Positions 9,546 to 18,211 of a stretch of DNA of 64,000 nucleotides are shown one piece after another. Position numbers and translations under genes: made by a program. Source of the DNA: JAAFJT01 sp043772905 (lineage in GTDB: Bacteria; Bacteroidota; Bacteroidia; Chitinophagales; Saprospiraceae); contig JAYVFS010000180.1 of assembly GCA_043772905.1 (NCBI GenBank), positions 1 through 64,000 of the forward strand, given 5' to 3'. Numbering within the stretch: position 1 is the stretch's first letter; each line of letters opens with the position of its first letter. The notes beneath the pieces were generated by a model. The model was given only the letters and a program-made list of their open reading frames with translations. It ran no database searches and had not been told where the DNA came from.

Positions 9546-10361
9546 TCAGTATTGCTCCTTCTCATTCGGGAAATCTTTCGATTTCACATCCGCAACATAG
9601 TGACTGATAGCCCCTTTGACTTCATCAAACAGTTCGAGATAACGCCGTAAAAAACGTGGTTGAAACTCTTTGGTCAAACCCAATAAATCATGTAAAACCA
9701 AAACTTGTCCATCACAACCACCCCCTGCACCAATGCCAATGGTCGGAATTTCGACGCTTTGAGATACTTCTGTTGCCAATTTTGCGGGTATTTTTTCAAG
9801 CACCATACCGAAACAGCCGACTTCTTCAAGCAATTTGGCATCGCTGCGCAATCTGTTCGCTTCGTCTTCTTCTTTGGCACGAACGGCATAAGTCCCAAAT
9901 TTATAGATGCTTTGCGGCACTAAACCCAAGTGACCCATGACAGGAATACCCGCTGACAAAATGCGGACAATGGATTCCTTGATCTCAATGCCACCTTCCA
10001 TTTTGACCGCATGTGCGCCTGACTCCTTCATAATGCGGATAGCCGATTCGAGCGCAACCCTTGAATTGCCTTGATAAGAACCAAACGGCAAATCCACGAC
10101 AACCAAAGCTCGTTTAACGCCGCGAATGACCGATGCCGCATGATAAATCATTTGGTCAAGTGTTATCGGCAAGGTCGTTTCATGCCCTGCCATCACATTT
10201 GAGGCAGAGTCACCGACCAAAATTACGTCAATACCCGCTTCATCAACGATGCGCGCCATCGAATAATCGTAAGCAGTCAACATGGCGATTTTTTCACCAC
10301 TGGTTTTCATTTTGTGCAATGTATTGACAGTGACGCGTTTAATATCTGAATGAACTGACAT
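9546..10361 (-). CDS. panB: 3-methyl-2-oxobutanoate hydroxymethyltransferase
   Basis: PanB transfers a hydroxymethyl group from 5,10-methylene-tetrahydrofolate to ketoisovalerate, giving ketopantoate, the first committed step of pantothenate and CoA synthesis. At 271 residues it has standard length. The signature runs IAMLTAYDYSMARIVDEAG, VGDSASNVMAGHETTLPIT (metal and substrate), VKMEGG, PVMGHLGLVPQS and PTIGIGAGGGCDGQVLV. It fits logically with coaD at the other end of the window, although the two are not linked. The last sense codon and the TGA stop (TAC TGA) are contributed by the iterated word at 9540-9552. Confidence 0.96.
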   Translation of the reverse strand: MSVHSDIKRVTVNTLHKMKTSGEKIAMLTAYDYSMARIVDEAGIDVILVGDSASNVMAGHETTLPITLDQMIYHAASVIRGVKRALVVVDLPFGSYQGNSRVALESAIRIMKESGAHAVKMEGGIEIKESIVRILSAGIPVMGHLGLVPQSIYKFGTYAVRAKEEDEANRLRSDAKLLEEVGCFGMVLEKIPAKLATEVSQSVEIPTIGIGAGGGCDGQVLVLHDLLGLTKEFQPRFLRRYLELFDEVKGAISHYVADVKSKDFPNEKEQY

Positions 10362-10362
10362 A

Positions 10363-10477
10363 ATTCAATAATGATGAATGATAAATGATGAAATATGAAT
10401 GATGAAATATGAATGATGAAATATGAATGATGAATAGCCCTTAATTCATCATTCATATTTCATCATTCATCATTAAT
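10363..10477. repeat. AT-rich ATGAATGATGAAAT microrepeats forming an inverted repeat
   Basis: About three tandem units of GATGAAATATGAAT (10388-10430) face complementary TTCATCATTCATATTTC units (10443-10477), so the panB-DPP4 gap folds on itself. The same ATGATAAATGATGAAT family recurs at 35429-35515, 50346-50449, 56691-56758 and in shorter form near 20715 and 46483. Confidence 0.85.
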
Positions 10478-12613
10478 TTACAGTTTTTCCAAAAGGAAAT
10501 TAGTCATTTTATTATACAAATGCACCCGCGCCATGCCGCCATAAATACCATGATTGCGGTTCGGATAAAAATAAGTATCAAACTGTTTATTGGCATCAAT
10601 GAGCGCATTCGCCATTTCTACCGAGTTTTGAAAATGCACATTGTCGTCCGCCATGCCATGAATAAGCAAATAATTGCCTTTCAGCCTATCGGCAAAATTA
10701 ACAGGCGAATTGTCTTTATAGCCCGCCGCATTTTCCTTTTCTGTTTGCATATAACGTTCCGTATAGACTGTATCGTACCATTTCCAATTCGTCACAGGCG
10801 CAACGGCAATAGCAGATTTGAAGACATCATTGCCCTTCAAAATACACAAACTCGACATATAACCGCCATAACTCCAGCCATAAATACCGATGCGTTTACC
10901 GTCCACATAAGACTGTTTTGCCAACCATTTTGCCGCTTCTATTTGGTCAATGGTCTCAAAATGCCCCAATTGTTTATAGGTTATTTTTCTAAAAGCCTCG
11001 CCACGCCCGCCTGTACCGCGTGGATCAACGCAGACAACGAGGTAGCCTTTTTGAACCAACATTTGATACCACCAATAATTATTGCCCATCCATTGGTCAA
11101 CAACTTGCTGACTGCCCGGACCTGAATATTGGGTCATAAAAACAGGATACTGTTTTGTCGAATCAAAGCCTTGTGGACGCATCATCCAACCGTTCAATTC
11201 GACCCCCTCAGTAGTTTTGAACTTAAAGAACTCGGTACTACCTACTTCATGTTCAAATTGTTGACGACGTATAAGGGCATTCTCCTCAATCATTCTGACC
11301 ACTTTACCCGTACCATTTTCGATAACGGCATAAGAAGGCGGCTCATTCACTTTTGAATTTGTCAAAACATAATAATCGTAGGTACTGCTCCATTCCGCAT
11401 CGTTTACACCCCGACCACCTGACAGAAAACGGTCGTCCGAACCATCAGTTTTGACGGCATAAACACCTTTACGCATAGGCGATTCTTTGGATGCTTGGTA
11501 CAAAACTTCGCCACGTACTTCATCAACGCCGTAAATTTTGCGGACATCATAATCGCCTTTGGTCAATTGTTTGATGATTTTACCATCTTTTCCGTAATGA
11601 TAAATTTGATTCCAACCGTCTTGTTCGCTTGATTTGATGAATGACCCATCTTTCAAAAACGTCATATCATCGTTCAATTCCACATCTACAAAAGTGGGGC
11701 GGGTTTCTTTCATCAAAAGGCTCGTTTTACCAGATTTGGCATCTGCCAATAGGAAATCAAGCTCATTTTGTAGGCGATTGAGCTTAAAAACGACGAGTTG
11801 GTTGTCCGGTGTCCATTTCAAACGCGGAAAATATTCCCCTGCACCTGTTTGCACTTGTCGGGTTCTGCATCTTTTGACATCATAAATCCAAACTGTTACA
11901 ACAGAGTTCTTCTCTCCAACTTTTGGATATTTGAATTTATAAGGCTCTGGATAAACCTCATTTTTGAAATATTCCATATTAAATTCAGGAACATTGGTTT
12001 CATCAAAGCGCAAAAATGCAATTTTAGACCCATCAGGAGACCATTCAAAAGCTTGTGTAAACGAAAATTCCTCTTCATAAACCCAATCGCAAAAGCCGTT
12101 GATGATGCGGTTTTTAGCAGCATCTTTTGTCATTTGCGTTATTTTATTTTTGTTTAAATCCTTGACATACAAATTGTTATCGGAGGTAAAAGCAACATGA
12201 GACGCTTGTGGATTAAAAGTTGGATTGCTTTGTTTTGAAGAAGTAGAAAGTGGTTGTGCCGTCTTTCCATCCCACACATTATAGTTTCCTTTCGATGAAC
12301 GGCGGTAAATTTGTTCAGATTCAGTGGCAAACAAAATTTTGCTTTCGTCGGCACTGAATGCGTAATCGTCAAAAGGCGTTTTTGATTCGAAAATTGTTCC
12401 CACTTGTTTGCCCGTCGTGAGATCAAATTTGGCAATGACGTTGCCCATATTTGCCGAATAATGTTTGCCATCTTTCAAAAAATTGAAACCAGGCAGACCT
12501 TTGACCCGAAAAGTGCCTTTCTGCCAAATATCTTCAATGGTAATTTTCTTTTGAGCGAAAACAGATGTGAAACAAGACGTAAGTAAAATAATGAAAAGAA
12601 TATTTTTCTTCAT
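10478..12613 (-). CDS. Dipeptidyl peptidase IV (S9B serine peptidase)
   Basis: An exported prolyl dipeptidyl peptidase of 711 residues. An N-terminal signal peptide ends near SVFAQ. A beta-propeller region of about 450 residues (PF00930 type) follows, with repeated WSPDGSKIAFL and WTPDNQLVVF blades. The C-terminal alpha/beta hydrolase has the nucleophile elbow GWSYGGYMS (serine near residue 580), the aspartate in HGMADDNVHF and the histidine in NRNHGIYGG. A double-glutamate motif, YEEEFSFTQAFEW, characteristic of DPP4 for binding the peptide N-terminus, is visible around residue 170. It probably degrades extracellular peptides in the periplasm or at the surface. One iterated word (11202) encodes TTEGVEL. 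Confidence 0.95.
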   Translation of the reverse strand: MKKNILFIILLTSCFTSVFAQKKITIEDIWQKGTFRVKGLPGFNFLKDGKHYSANMGNVIAKFDLTTGKQVGTIFESKTPFDDYAFSADESKILFATESEQIYRRSSKGNYNVWDGKTAQPLSTSSKQSNPTFNPQASHVAFTSDNNLYVKDLNKNKITQMTKDAAKNRIINGFCDWVYEEEFSFTQAFEWSPDGSKIAFLRFDETNVPEFNMEYFKNEVYPEPYKFKYPKVGEKNSVVTVWIYDVKRCRTRQVQTGAGEYFPRLKWTPDNQLVVFKLNRLQNELDFLLADAKSGKTSLLMKETRPTFVDVELNDDMTFLKDGSFIKSSEQDGWNQIYHYGKDGKIIKQLTKGDYDVRKIYGVDEVRGEVLYQASKESPMRKGVYAVKTDGSDDRFLSGGRGVNDAEWSSTYDYYVLTNSKVNEPPSYAVIENGTGKVVRMIEENALIRRQQFEHEVGSTEFFKFKTTEGVELNGWMMRPQGFDSTKQYPVFMTQYSGPGSQQVVDQWMGNNYWWYQMLVQKGYLVVCVDPRGTGGRGEAFRKITYKQLGHFETIDQIEAAKWLAKQSYVDGKRIGIYGWSYGGYMSSLCILKGNDVFKSAIAVAPVTNWKWYDTVYTERYMQTEKENAAGYKDNSPVNFADRLKGNYLLIHGMADDNVHFQNSVEMANALIDANKQFDTYFYPNRNHGIYGGMARVHLYNKMTNFLLEKL

Positions 12614-12799
12614 GTTTGGAAAAATTTGGTTGTTAGATTTAAATTATAAGGCGTAAAAATAGACAAATCCATAATATTTTGGCTGTTTGATTCCCCTTTT
12701 CCTGTTTATGGGAAATATAAATGGTTTTTTACAGGAATTATACTGAGGGGGGACTTTTCAAAAATATTTGACGAAATTTGCACCCTCAATATTTAAAAT

Positions 12800-13579
12800 A
12801 TGTCTTCCTCAAAACTTCGGTTCACATTTCTGGGCACAGGTACGTCGCAAGGTGTTCCCGTTATCGGCTGTACATGCGCTGTTTGCACATCAGATGACCC
12901 TCGTGACAATCGCTTGCGCACGTCGGGAATGGTTACTTTTCAAGGAAAAAATGTTGTTATTGACACAGGACCTGATTTTCGTCAGCAAATGCTCCGCGCA
13001 AATGTTGATGATGTTGCCGCCATCCTTTTCACCCACGACCACAACGACCATACGGCAGGTCTAGACGATGTAAGACCTTTGAATTTTAGGCATAAAAAAC
13101 AAATGCCCGTTTATGCGACCCCCTCAGTACAACGTTCATTGATGGCTCGTTTTGGCTATGCATTTGGTGAAAACCCTTATCCAGGGGCACCTCGATTGGT
13201 GTTCGAGACGATTTCAAAAGCTCAAAATTTTAGGATTGTAGGCTTAGATATTCAACCAATTGAGGTTTGGCATGGCGACACATTACCCATTTTAGGTTTC
13301 CGTTTTGAAGACATAACTTATATAACTGATTGTAAATCAATACAATTAGAAGAATTAGAAAAAATAAAAGGTACTAAAACGCTCATTCTCAATGCCTTGC
13401 ACCACAACGAACATCATTCACACTTAAACCTCAAAGAAGCTTTAGCAATGATAGAAAAGATACAACCAGAGCAAACCTTTTTAACGCATATCAGTCACTC
13501 TATGGGTCAATATGAAGACGTACAAAAAATACTGCCACAGAATGTCGCCTTAGCCTATGACGGGTTGGTTATTGGTTGA
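12800..13579 (+). CDS. PhnP-like MBL-fold metal-dependent hydrolase
   Basis: A 259-residue metallo-beta-lactamase fold protein. The start FTFLGTGTSQGVP, the cysteine cluster GCTCAVC (extra zinc site as in PhnP) and the metal motif THDHNDHTAG match phosphoribosyl cyclic phosphodiesterase-like hydrolases, with a late HISHSMG. In Bacteroidota this subgroup is widespread without other phn genes, so the substrate is unknown; RNase Z-like cyclic phosphate chemistry is possible. The iterated word at 13118 encodes TPSVQ. The stop codon lies inside an inverted repeat that continues downstream. Confidence 0.87.
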   Translation: MSSSKLRFTFLGTGTSQGVPVIGCTCAVCTSDDPRDNRLRTSGMVTFQGKNVVIDTGPDFRQQMLRANVDDVAAILFTHDHNDHTAGLDDVRPLNFRHKKQMPVYATPSVQRSLMARFGYAFGENPYPGAPRLVFETISKAQNFRIVGLDIQPIEVWHGDTLPILGFRFEDITYITDCKSIQLEELEKIKGTKTLILNALHHNEHHSHLNLKEALAMIEKIQPEQTFLTHISHSMGQYEDVQKILPQNVALAYDGLVIG

Positions 13580-13645
13580 TTAGGGATTGGTTACTGGTTT
13601 GAACCAATAACTAATAACCAATCCACCAATCCTTAATCAACCAAT
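13571..13645. repeat. ATTGGTTATTGGTT-type inverted microrepeat
   Basis: Left arm ATTGGTTGATTAGGGATTGG and right arm ending CCAATCCTTAATCAACCAAT pair with each other. The left arm includes the last codons and stop of the PhnP-like gene. The same TTATTGGTTACTGGTT family occurs at 40615-40735, at 61361-61465 and inside waaA. It probably also acts as a terminator. Confidence 0.8.
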
Positions 13646-13829
13646 AAAAAAAGGGCAACCACGACTGCGGTCACCCCTCACACTATGAAACACTATAATT
13701 TTTCTTTATGTACGGTATAATTTTACTTATTAAACGACAAATCTAAGGTATTGGTTTCATACGGAAAAGTAAAAACGTTGTTTAGTAAGAAAATTTGGCG
13801 AAACAAAAATATACATATATTTTATAATT

Positions 13830-14291
13830 TCAAATTTTTTTTATAAAAATTTTACCATTCCACCATTCTTTTTCGATGAAGGCTTCGTTTTTACGATAAA
13901 AATTGACGGCGGGTGTATTCCAATCCAATACCTGCCACTTTGTTAGAAAACAATCTTTTTGTCGGGCAACTTCTAAAAAGGTGTCAAACAGCATCTGTCC
14001 GACCCCATATTGCCGATAACTTTCTGTAACAACGAAATCTTCGAGGTACAACATACGCCCACGCCAAGTTGAGTACGCCATATAATAAAGTATCATCCCT
14101 ACAGTTTGCCCCCCTTCAGTTTTAACGGCTACATGCGACTCAAAAATGCCTGCTTCAAAATCACGTTTGTATTCTTCTATAGTCGCCGAATGTTGTTCGG
14201 GTGCTTTTTCATAAACGGCTAATTCTCGCACAAGGGCATGAACAGCAGGCATATCGTCAATAGTGGCAGGTCTGATTTGAATATTTTTCAT
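13830..14291 (-). CDS. GNAT family N-acetyltransferase (SSAT-like)
   Basis: A 153-residue GCN5-related acetyltransferase most like spermidine/diamine acetyltransferases. It begins IRPATIDDMPAVHALVRELA and has LYLEDFVVTESYRQYGVG (the acetyl-CoA loop, with YRQYGVG where RGxGxG is usual) and the C-terminal WNTPAVNFYRKNEA with the catalytic-type tyrosine. It likely acetylates a polyamine or a thia-/diamine substrate. A degenerate iterated word (TGAAGGGGGG at about 14109) encodes TEGGQ. Confidence 0.9.
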   Translation of the reverse strand: MKNIQIRPATIDDMPAVHALVRELAVYEKAPEQHSATIEEYKRDFEAGIFESHVAVKTEGGQTVGMILYYMAYSTWRGRMLYLEDFVVTESYRQYGVGQMLFDTFLEVARQKDCFLTKWQVLDWNTPAVNFYRKNEAFIEKEWWNGKIFIKKI

Positions 14292-14336
14292 TTTACTGAA
14301 AGATGTAATATTTTGGTTGTAATATTTATGTCAAAC

Positions 14337-14375
14337 AAAAGGAGAGGTACAAAGGTTTTGTCCCTCTCCTTTTTT
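14337..14375 (-). terminator. Rho-independent terminator
   Basis: Stem AAAAGGAGAGG with CCTCTCCTTTT and a T-run, just downstream of the T9SS cargo stop at 14379 on the minus strand. It is one of the few terminators here without an iterated word next to it. Confidence 0.85.
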
Positions 14376-14378
14376 AAT

Positions 14379-15395
14379 TTATTGTTTTTCAACAAGTTGC
14401 GTTAAAATGGTATTGTCAGAAACCAAACGTATGATATAAGTGCCATTTGTCAATGTATTCAAATCTAAACTTTGCCCCCCCTCAGTATGCGTCAGCTTTT
14501 TAGTCATCACTTCTTGTCCTTGAACATTGATAACTGAAACGTTTGCGGTTGAACCGATTTTATCAAACGATAAATTGACGATACCACTTGTCACGGAAGG
14601 ATAAACCTTAAAAGCCGACTTCTGAATCGAGTTCACAGAAGAAGTTTTAGCAAGGCTGCCTGCCCAAGTTGTCGCTACGCGAATGCCATCCATTGTCAAA
14701 GTTGTACTATCTGCCGCAGTGCCCTGCCGTAGGAAGAAAGCGTTTAAATCCGACGCATCAGCACCTGCGCCAACACCCAATGTATTAACCGTGAAATTTG
14801 TAGGTTCTGTTAAAGTTGTTGAAGCTGAAGGATGCACATAAAATGCAACCGTATCATTGGTAGCGGCACTCAAATTGAAGCCATATTTCATCGTTACGAG
14901 ATAGGTCGTATTTGCAGCGTAGTGCGTTTCTGCATACGTTGCGGCTTGTGTACCTCGACCTATGCCCAAATAACAGCCACCAATACTATCGCTTTTGATA
15001 TAAAACCTTAAATTGTAAGTGGTGCCAGCTGTACCAGAGGTAAAGCCAGTAACATAGTTAGTTGTGTTGGTTGTCCCTGCTGCTTTTGCGACGGTTTTAA
15101 CATTTATTAGAAAAGAAGCATAGACACTTCCCGAAGCAACGGTGGCACTAAAGTCCTTTTTGGCATCTTCGCCACTCGCAACCATATCAACAGCTTTGCC
15201 AATACCTGAATTGGCATAACCCGTTTTGACTAAGCCTGTTGCACCTGCAATCAAGCTGTTCGTTCCTGCACCGCTTGTTGCTATCCAACCATTTTTGGTC
15301 AAGGAATCTGTGTAGTTAAAATCCTCTGACAAAAGGACTTGTGCGTGTGTCGTCGCTGCGACAAAAAAACATAGGAGTAAAATAATGTTTTTCAT
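14379..15395 (-). CDS. Secreted protein with T9SS C-terminal sorting domain
   Basis: The start is taken at the ATG of MKNIILLLCFFVAATTHAQ, an evident signal peptide; the longer frame adds 16 unlikely residues. The middle 240 residues are rich in Thr, Ser, Gly and Ala and look like a beta-sandwich or LamG/Por-secreted type surface domain (FSATVASGSVYASFLINVKT). The last 75 residues are a type A sorting domain: VYPSVTSGIVNLSF, VSVINVQGQEV, LTNGTYIIRLVS. It should be exported through the T9SS and anchored or released at the surface; the ligand is unknown. The iterated word with seven G (14475) lies in the sorting domain, encoding HTEGGQ. Confidence 0.88.
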   Translation of the reverse strand: MKNIILLLCFFVAATTHAQVLLSEDFNYTDSLTKNGWIATSGAGTNSLIAGATGLVKTGYANSGIGKAVDMVASGEDAKKDFSATVASGSVYASFLINVKTVAKAAGTTNTTNYVTGFTSGTAGTTYNLRFYIKSDSIGGCYLGIGRGTQAATYAETHYAANTTYLVTMKYGFNLSAATNDTVAFYVHPSASTTLTEPTNFTVNTLGVGAGADASDLNAFFLRQGTAADSTTLTMDGIRVATTWAGSLAKTSSVNSIQKSAFKVYPSVTSGIVNLSFDKIGSTANVSVINVQGQEVMTKKLTHTEGGQSLDLNTLTNGTYIIRLVSDNTILTQLVEKQ

Positions 15396-15473
15396 AATGA
15401 TTGAATTTTGGTGAAGAATATGAGTTAAAATATTGAAATACAAGGTTTTAAGCTTGTGTATTTTATGTTTACA

Positions 15474-16034
15474 TTAATTCTTTTTCCATTTAATATTACA
15501 ACCCGCACTGGGATATTGTTTTGACGACACTTCATCACCCCTCAGTATGGCATCAAGTACAGTCCGCAAATCCTCACCTGTTACAGGCAATTCATTTCGA
15601 GGTCTTGAACCGTCAATGCGACCACGATAAGCCAATTGCATCTTGCCATCAAAAACATAAAAATCGGGCGTACAAGCGGCATCATAAATTTTTGCGACTT
15701 CTTGTGTTTCGTCATACAGATAAGGAAAAGTGTACCCCTCAGAAGCGGCATGGATTTTCATGTTTTCAGGCGAATCTTGCGTATAATTAACTGCATCGTT
15801 TGAGCTAATGCCAATAAATGATACGCCTTTCGGTTGATAATCATGCGCTAAAGCCACTATGCCCGCATTGACATGTAAGACATAAGGGCAATGATTGCAA
15901 AGAAACATCATAACAGTTGCAACATTTGATTGTAGATCATTCAAGCTTAAAATCTGTTCACTGACTGTATCGGGTAAACTAAACGCAGGTGCTTTTGTGC
16001 CAAGCGGCAACATATTTGATTCTGTAAAAGCCAT
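15474..16034 (-). CDS. Thioredoxin-like / AhpC-TSA family protein
   Basis: The 186-residue protein has a peroxiredoxin-like thioredoxin fold: APAFSLPDT, MMFLCNHCPYVLHVNAG with a CNHC redox pair, GVSFIGISSNDAVNY, CTPDFYVFD and AYRGRIDGSRPR. This subgroup (thioredoxin family proteins with CxxC-PYV) is common in Bacteroidota and probably acts as a cytoplasmic thiol reductase or peroxidase; no signal peptide is visible. The iterated word (15536) encodes ILRGDE, and a shorter CTGAGGGG lies at about 15734. Confidence 0.9.
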   Translation of the reverse strand: MAFTESNMLPLGTKAPAFSLPDTVSEQILSLNDLQSNVATVMMFLCNHCPYVLHVNAGIVALAHDYQPKGVSFIGISSNDAVNYTQDSPENMKIHAASEGYTFPYLYDETQEVAKIYDAACTPDFYVFDGKMQLAYRGRIDGSRPRNELPVTGEDLRTVLDAILRGDEVSSKQYPSAGCNIKWKKN

Positions 16035-16110
16035 TACTTAATTATTTACAATAAATTGATTATCAATAACTTGTGGGACTATCCACTATCCATTATTATC
16101 TATCAACTAC

Positions 16111-16512
16111 TTAATAATTTCTTTCTCTCCCATCAGTCATAAACCACGTAGGGGCTGCATCACTGGGGTCGCCATTATAATTAATTGTAATTTCTTCGCC
16201 AGCGGCTATGTTCCGAACAGCGAAAATTTCGATATAGAGTTCTTCAAATTCCATGAAATAATCGGCATTTGAAGGCGCAAAATGATTGTAAAGTGAGCCA
16301 AAACCGAGTGCGAGGGCACATTGTTTTTGGTCGTCGCCCCATAGAAAATAGTAATCATAAAGCGTTATCGTATCCAAAACAGCCATTTCTCCTTCTTTCA
16401 TGACGATGACTGGACAAACCTCAATCATATCGCCTTTTTTGATAGGCGCACCTGTGAAAACGCCGCGCCCGCCCAATGAACTTTGCGCAATATATAGCGT
16501 TGGGTTTCTCAT
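16111..16512 (-). CDS. SET domain protein
   Basis: A 133-residue stand-alone SET domain, a fold of protein-lysine methyltransferases. It shows the N-SET GGRGVFTGAPIKKGD, the pseudoknot YNHFAPSNADYFMEF and the C-terminal EEITINYNGDP. There is no post-SET cysteine cluster. In bacteria such proteins are found sporadically and their targets are mostly unknown. Its ATG directly follows the TAA of the PepSY-like lipoprotein gene (16513), so the two share a transcript. Confidence 0.9.
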   Translation of the reverse strand: MRNPTLYIAQSSLGGRGVFTGAPIKKGDMIEVCPVIVMKEGEMAVLDTITLYDYYFLWGDDQKQCALALGFGSLYNHFAPSNADYFMEFEELYIEIFAVRNIAAGEEITINYNGDPSDAAPTWFMTDGRERNY

Positions 16513-17022
16513 TTATTTATCGTTTTGTTCAACACCTTCTTCTTCTTGTCTCTGAATTTCTTCATTACTGAGGGGGGCTTTTTGTTCTTTCAAAAGTTTA
16601 CCCGATTCATCAAATTCAAGGTTGATGTAATCTGTACTTGTTTCTAATTCAATTTGATATGTGCGTTTACTACCTGTTTCGATACGCATAATTACGGCTG
16701 CTGCGGCATTTTGATATATTGTATTCAAAACCTGTTGTACCGCTTTTGGCAACGCCGTTTGTTCGATAAAAGTGGAAGTGTATTGATATATGCCTTTTGT
16801 ATCGTAAAACGCTTTATTTTCAAGTTCTCCATCATAAAAAAGAGCAGCGAAACCTATGTCCAAAGTATCCCACACAACATCTTCAGCCTTAGGATATTTT
16901 TTTGCAAAGTCTTCATGAAAGTTTGAAATTGGTAGCCCACTTACAGTGTTTGAAGTATCAGGCTGATTTTTACAAGCTAAAAAGCAAGTAGTTATTAGGA
17001 GAATCAAGAGATAGCGTTGCAT
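16513..17022 (-). CDS. PepSY-like lipoprotein
   Basis: A 169-residue protein with a lipoprotein signal (LLITTCFLACKN, cysteine at about residue 17). The body has the FAKKYPKAEDVVWD opening and two similar beta-alpha halves typical of PepSY-like/BLIP-fold periplasmic proteins of Bacteroidota, ending in an acidic tail (EEIQRQEEEGVEQNDK). It is probably an inner- or outer-membrane-anchored periplasmic lipoprotein of unknown function. Its tail contains APLSNEE, encoded by an iterated word with six G (16566). Confidence 0.78.
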   Translation of the reverse strand: MQRYLLILLITTCFLACKNQPDTSNTVSGLPISNFHEDFAKKYPKAEDVVWDTLDIGFAALFYDGELENKAFYDTKGIYQYTSTFIEQTALPKAVQQVLNTIYQNAAAAVIMRIETGSKRTYQIELETSTDYINLEFDESGKLLKEQKAPLSNEEIQRQEEEGVEQNDK

Positions 17023-17040
17023 AGTAAATGAATTTTATAT

Positions 17041-17225
17041 CGGCAAAAATAGTTTTAAATAAGCAAAAAGCAAAATGTAATTGGCAAAATGCAATAAGCA
17101 AGGGACAAAAAGCAAAAAGCAAGGTGCAAAGGGCAAAAGCAAGGTGCAAAAGGCAAAGGGCAAAACTGATTTACAGCCTTGCCCTTTGCCTTTGCATCTT
17201 GCTTTTTGCCCTTTGCTTTTTATCA
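17041..17225. repeat. GCAAAAAGC-type microrepeat inverted repeat
   Basis: Left half repeats AAAGCAAGGTGCAAAAGGC units; right half is the complement (GCCCTTTGCCTTTGCATC). The halves pair across AACTGATTTACA into a stem of more than 50 bases and abut the stop codon of the DksA-like gene. No protein signal. Confidence 0.85.
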
Positions 17226-17723
17226 TTCGTTTCCGAAGAACTCTTTTTGCAATGCCGCCGTTTCCTCCGCAGGGTCGGTAGATGCAGAATCATCTTCAAC
17301 ACGACGACGAGCCGAAGGGTCAGCTACAGCATGATTAGCCGTATTAGGAATCGGTCGAGCGTTTTTAGCTTCCACACTTTTGGTGGCATGCGGTACGAGT
17401 TTGAGCCGTTCTTTGCTTATGAGTAGCCCAGTCATCGTACAGATGCCATAAGTTTTATTTTGGATACGGATAATCGCGTTTTCAAGGTTGCGCATGAATT
17501 GTTGTTGACGGGACAACATATTATTCAGCATTTCCATTTCAGTATGACTTGAACTTTCGTCCGTCCAGTCGCCACTTTGTTGATTCGCACTATTTTCGTT
17601 GATTTCAAGCATTTGTTCACGTAAAAACTGTATTTCCTTACGAGCAGCAGCAAGTTTATCATCAATAAGCACTTTAAATTCGTGCAAGTCTTCATCTGAA
17701 TATCGAGCAGTAAGTGTAGCCAT
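17223..17723 (-). CDS. DksA/TraR-like protein with degenerate zinc finger
   Basis: I start at the ATG of MATLTARYSDEDLHEF (17721-17723). An N-terminal helical hairpin (FKVLIDDKLAAARKEIQFLREQ) is followed by the DksA-type segment RIQNKTYGICTMTGLLISKERL, which then reads VPHATKSVEAKN. In canonical family members four cysteines bind zinc; here only one of them is present, a pattern often seen in Bacteroidota DksA-like proteins. A tail of about 45 disordered residues follows. It may bind RNA polymerase through its secondary channel, but that is inferred from the fold. Confidence 0.85.
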   Translation of the reverse strand: MATLTARYSDEDLHEFKVLIDDKLAAARKEIQFLREQMLEINENSANQQSGDWTDESSSHTEMEMLNNMLSRQQQFMRNLENAIIRIQNKTYGICTMTGLLISKERLKLVPHATKSVEAKNARPIPNTANHAVADPSARRRVEDDSASTDPAEETAALQKEFFGNE

Positions 17724-18211
17724 TTTTATTGCATTTTGGAAAAGGTTAAAGAATATTTTTTCAGATTTAAAGCATTTTGGCAAATAACCGTGCCAATCGG
17801 AGGCTTAAGAATCGGTATGTGTGCAGATTTGTTGTGTAATTCTACTTAACTAGTAATTTTCTGTATCGTAGCTATTACAAATTTTTGTTATAAAAAACCT
17901 ATAAATATTGAGTTTTTTGTTAGTGTTAAAACATTGATTTTGAAATGTTTTTTTTTGAATAACAAAAATATCATTGTTTCACCATAGTAACAAATTAATT
18001 CATTAAAAATGGGATAAATTACCCTTTTTGAATTATAATAATTGGCATTGCCGAATTTGCCGAATTTTATAATGGGCGCAAAACTATATTCTTTCTTGAA
18101 TATAATGATATTATTTTTAAAAATTTACCGTAAATTAACTTTAATAACCAGAATAACTCGCTCAATGACTACTTTTGCAGCGATTTCATCACTCAAAAAT
18201 CACATATAGAT
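17724..18211. other. Divergent intergenic region with ALDH promoter
   Basis: 488 bases, very AT-rich, between the divergent DksA-like and ALDH genes. It holds the ALDH promoter (18170-18177). I see no ORF, hairpin or iterated word in it. Confidence 0.6.
18170..18177 (+). promoter_or_regulatory. Bacteroidota -7 promoter element of the ALDH gene
   Basis: TACTTTTG matches TAnnTTTG, 35 bases before the ATG. No clear -33 TTTG is seen. Confidence 0.6.

Noticed and set aside
10520..11125. 201-codon open frame opposite dipeptidyl peptidase IV
   Set aside because: Runs antisense to the strongly conserved catalytic domain; low-complexity composition, no family signal.
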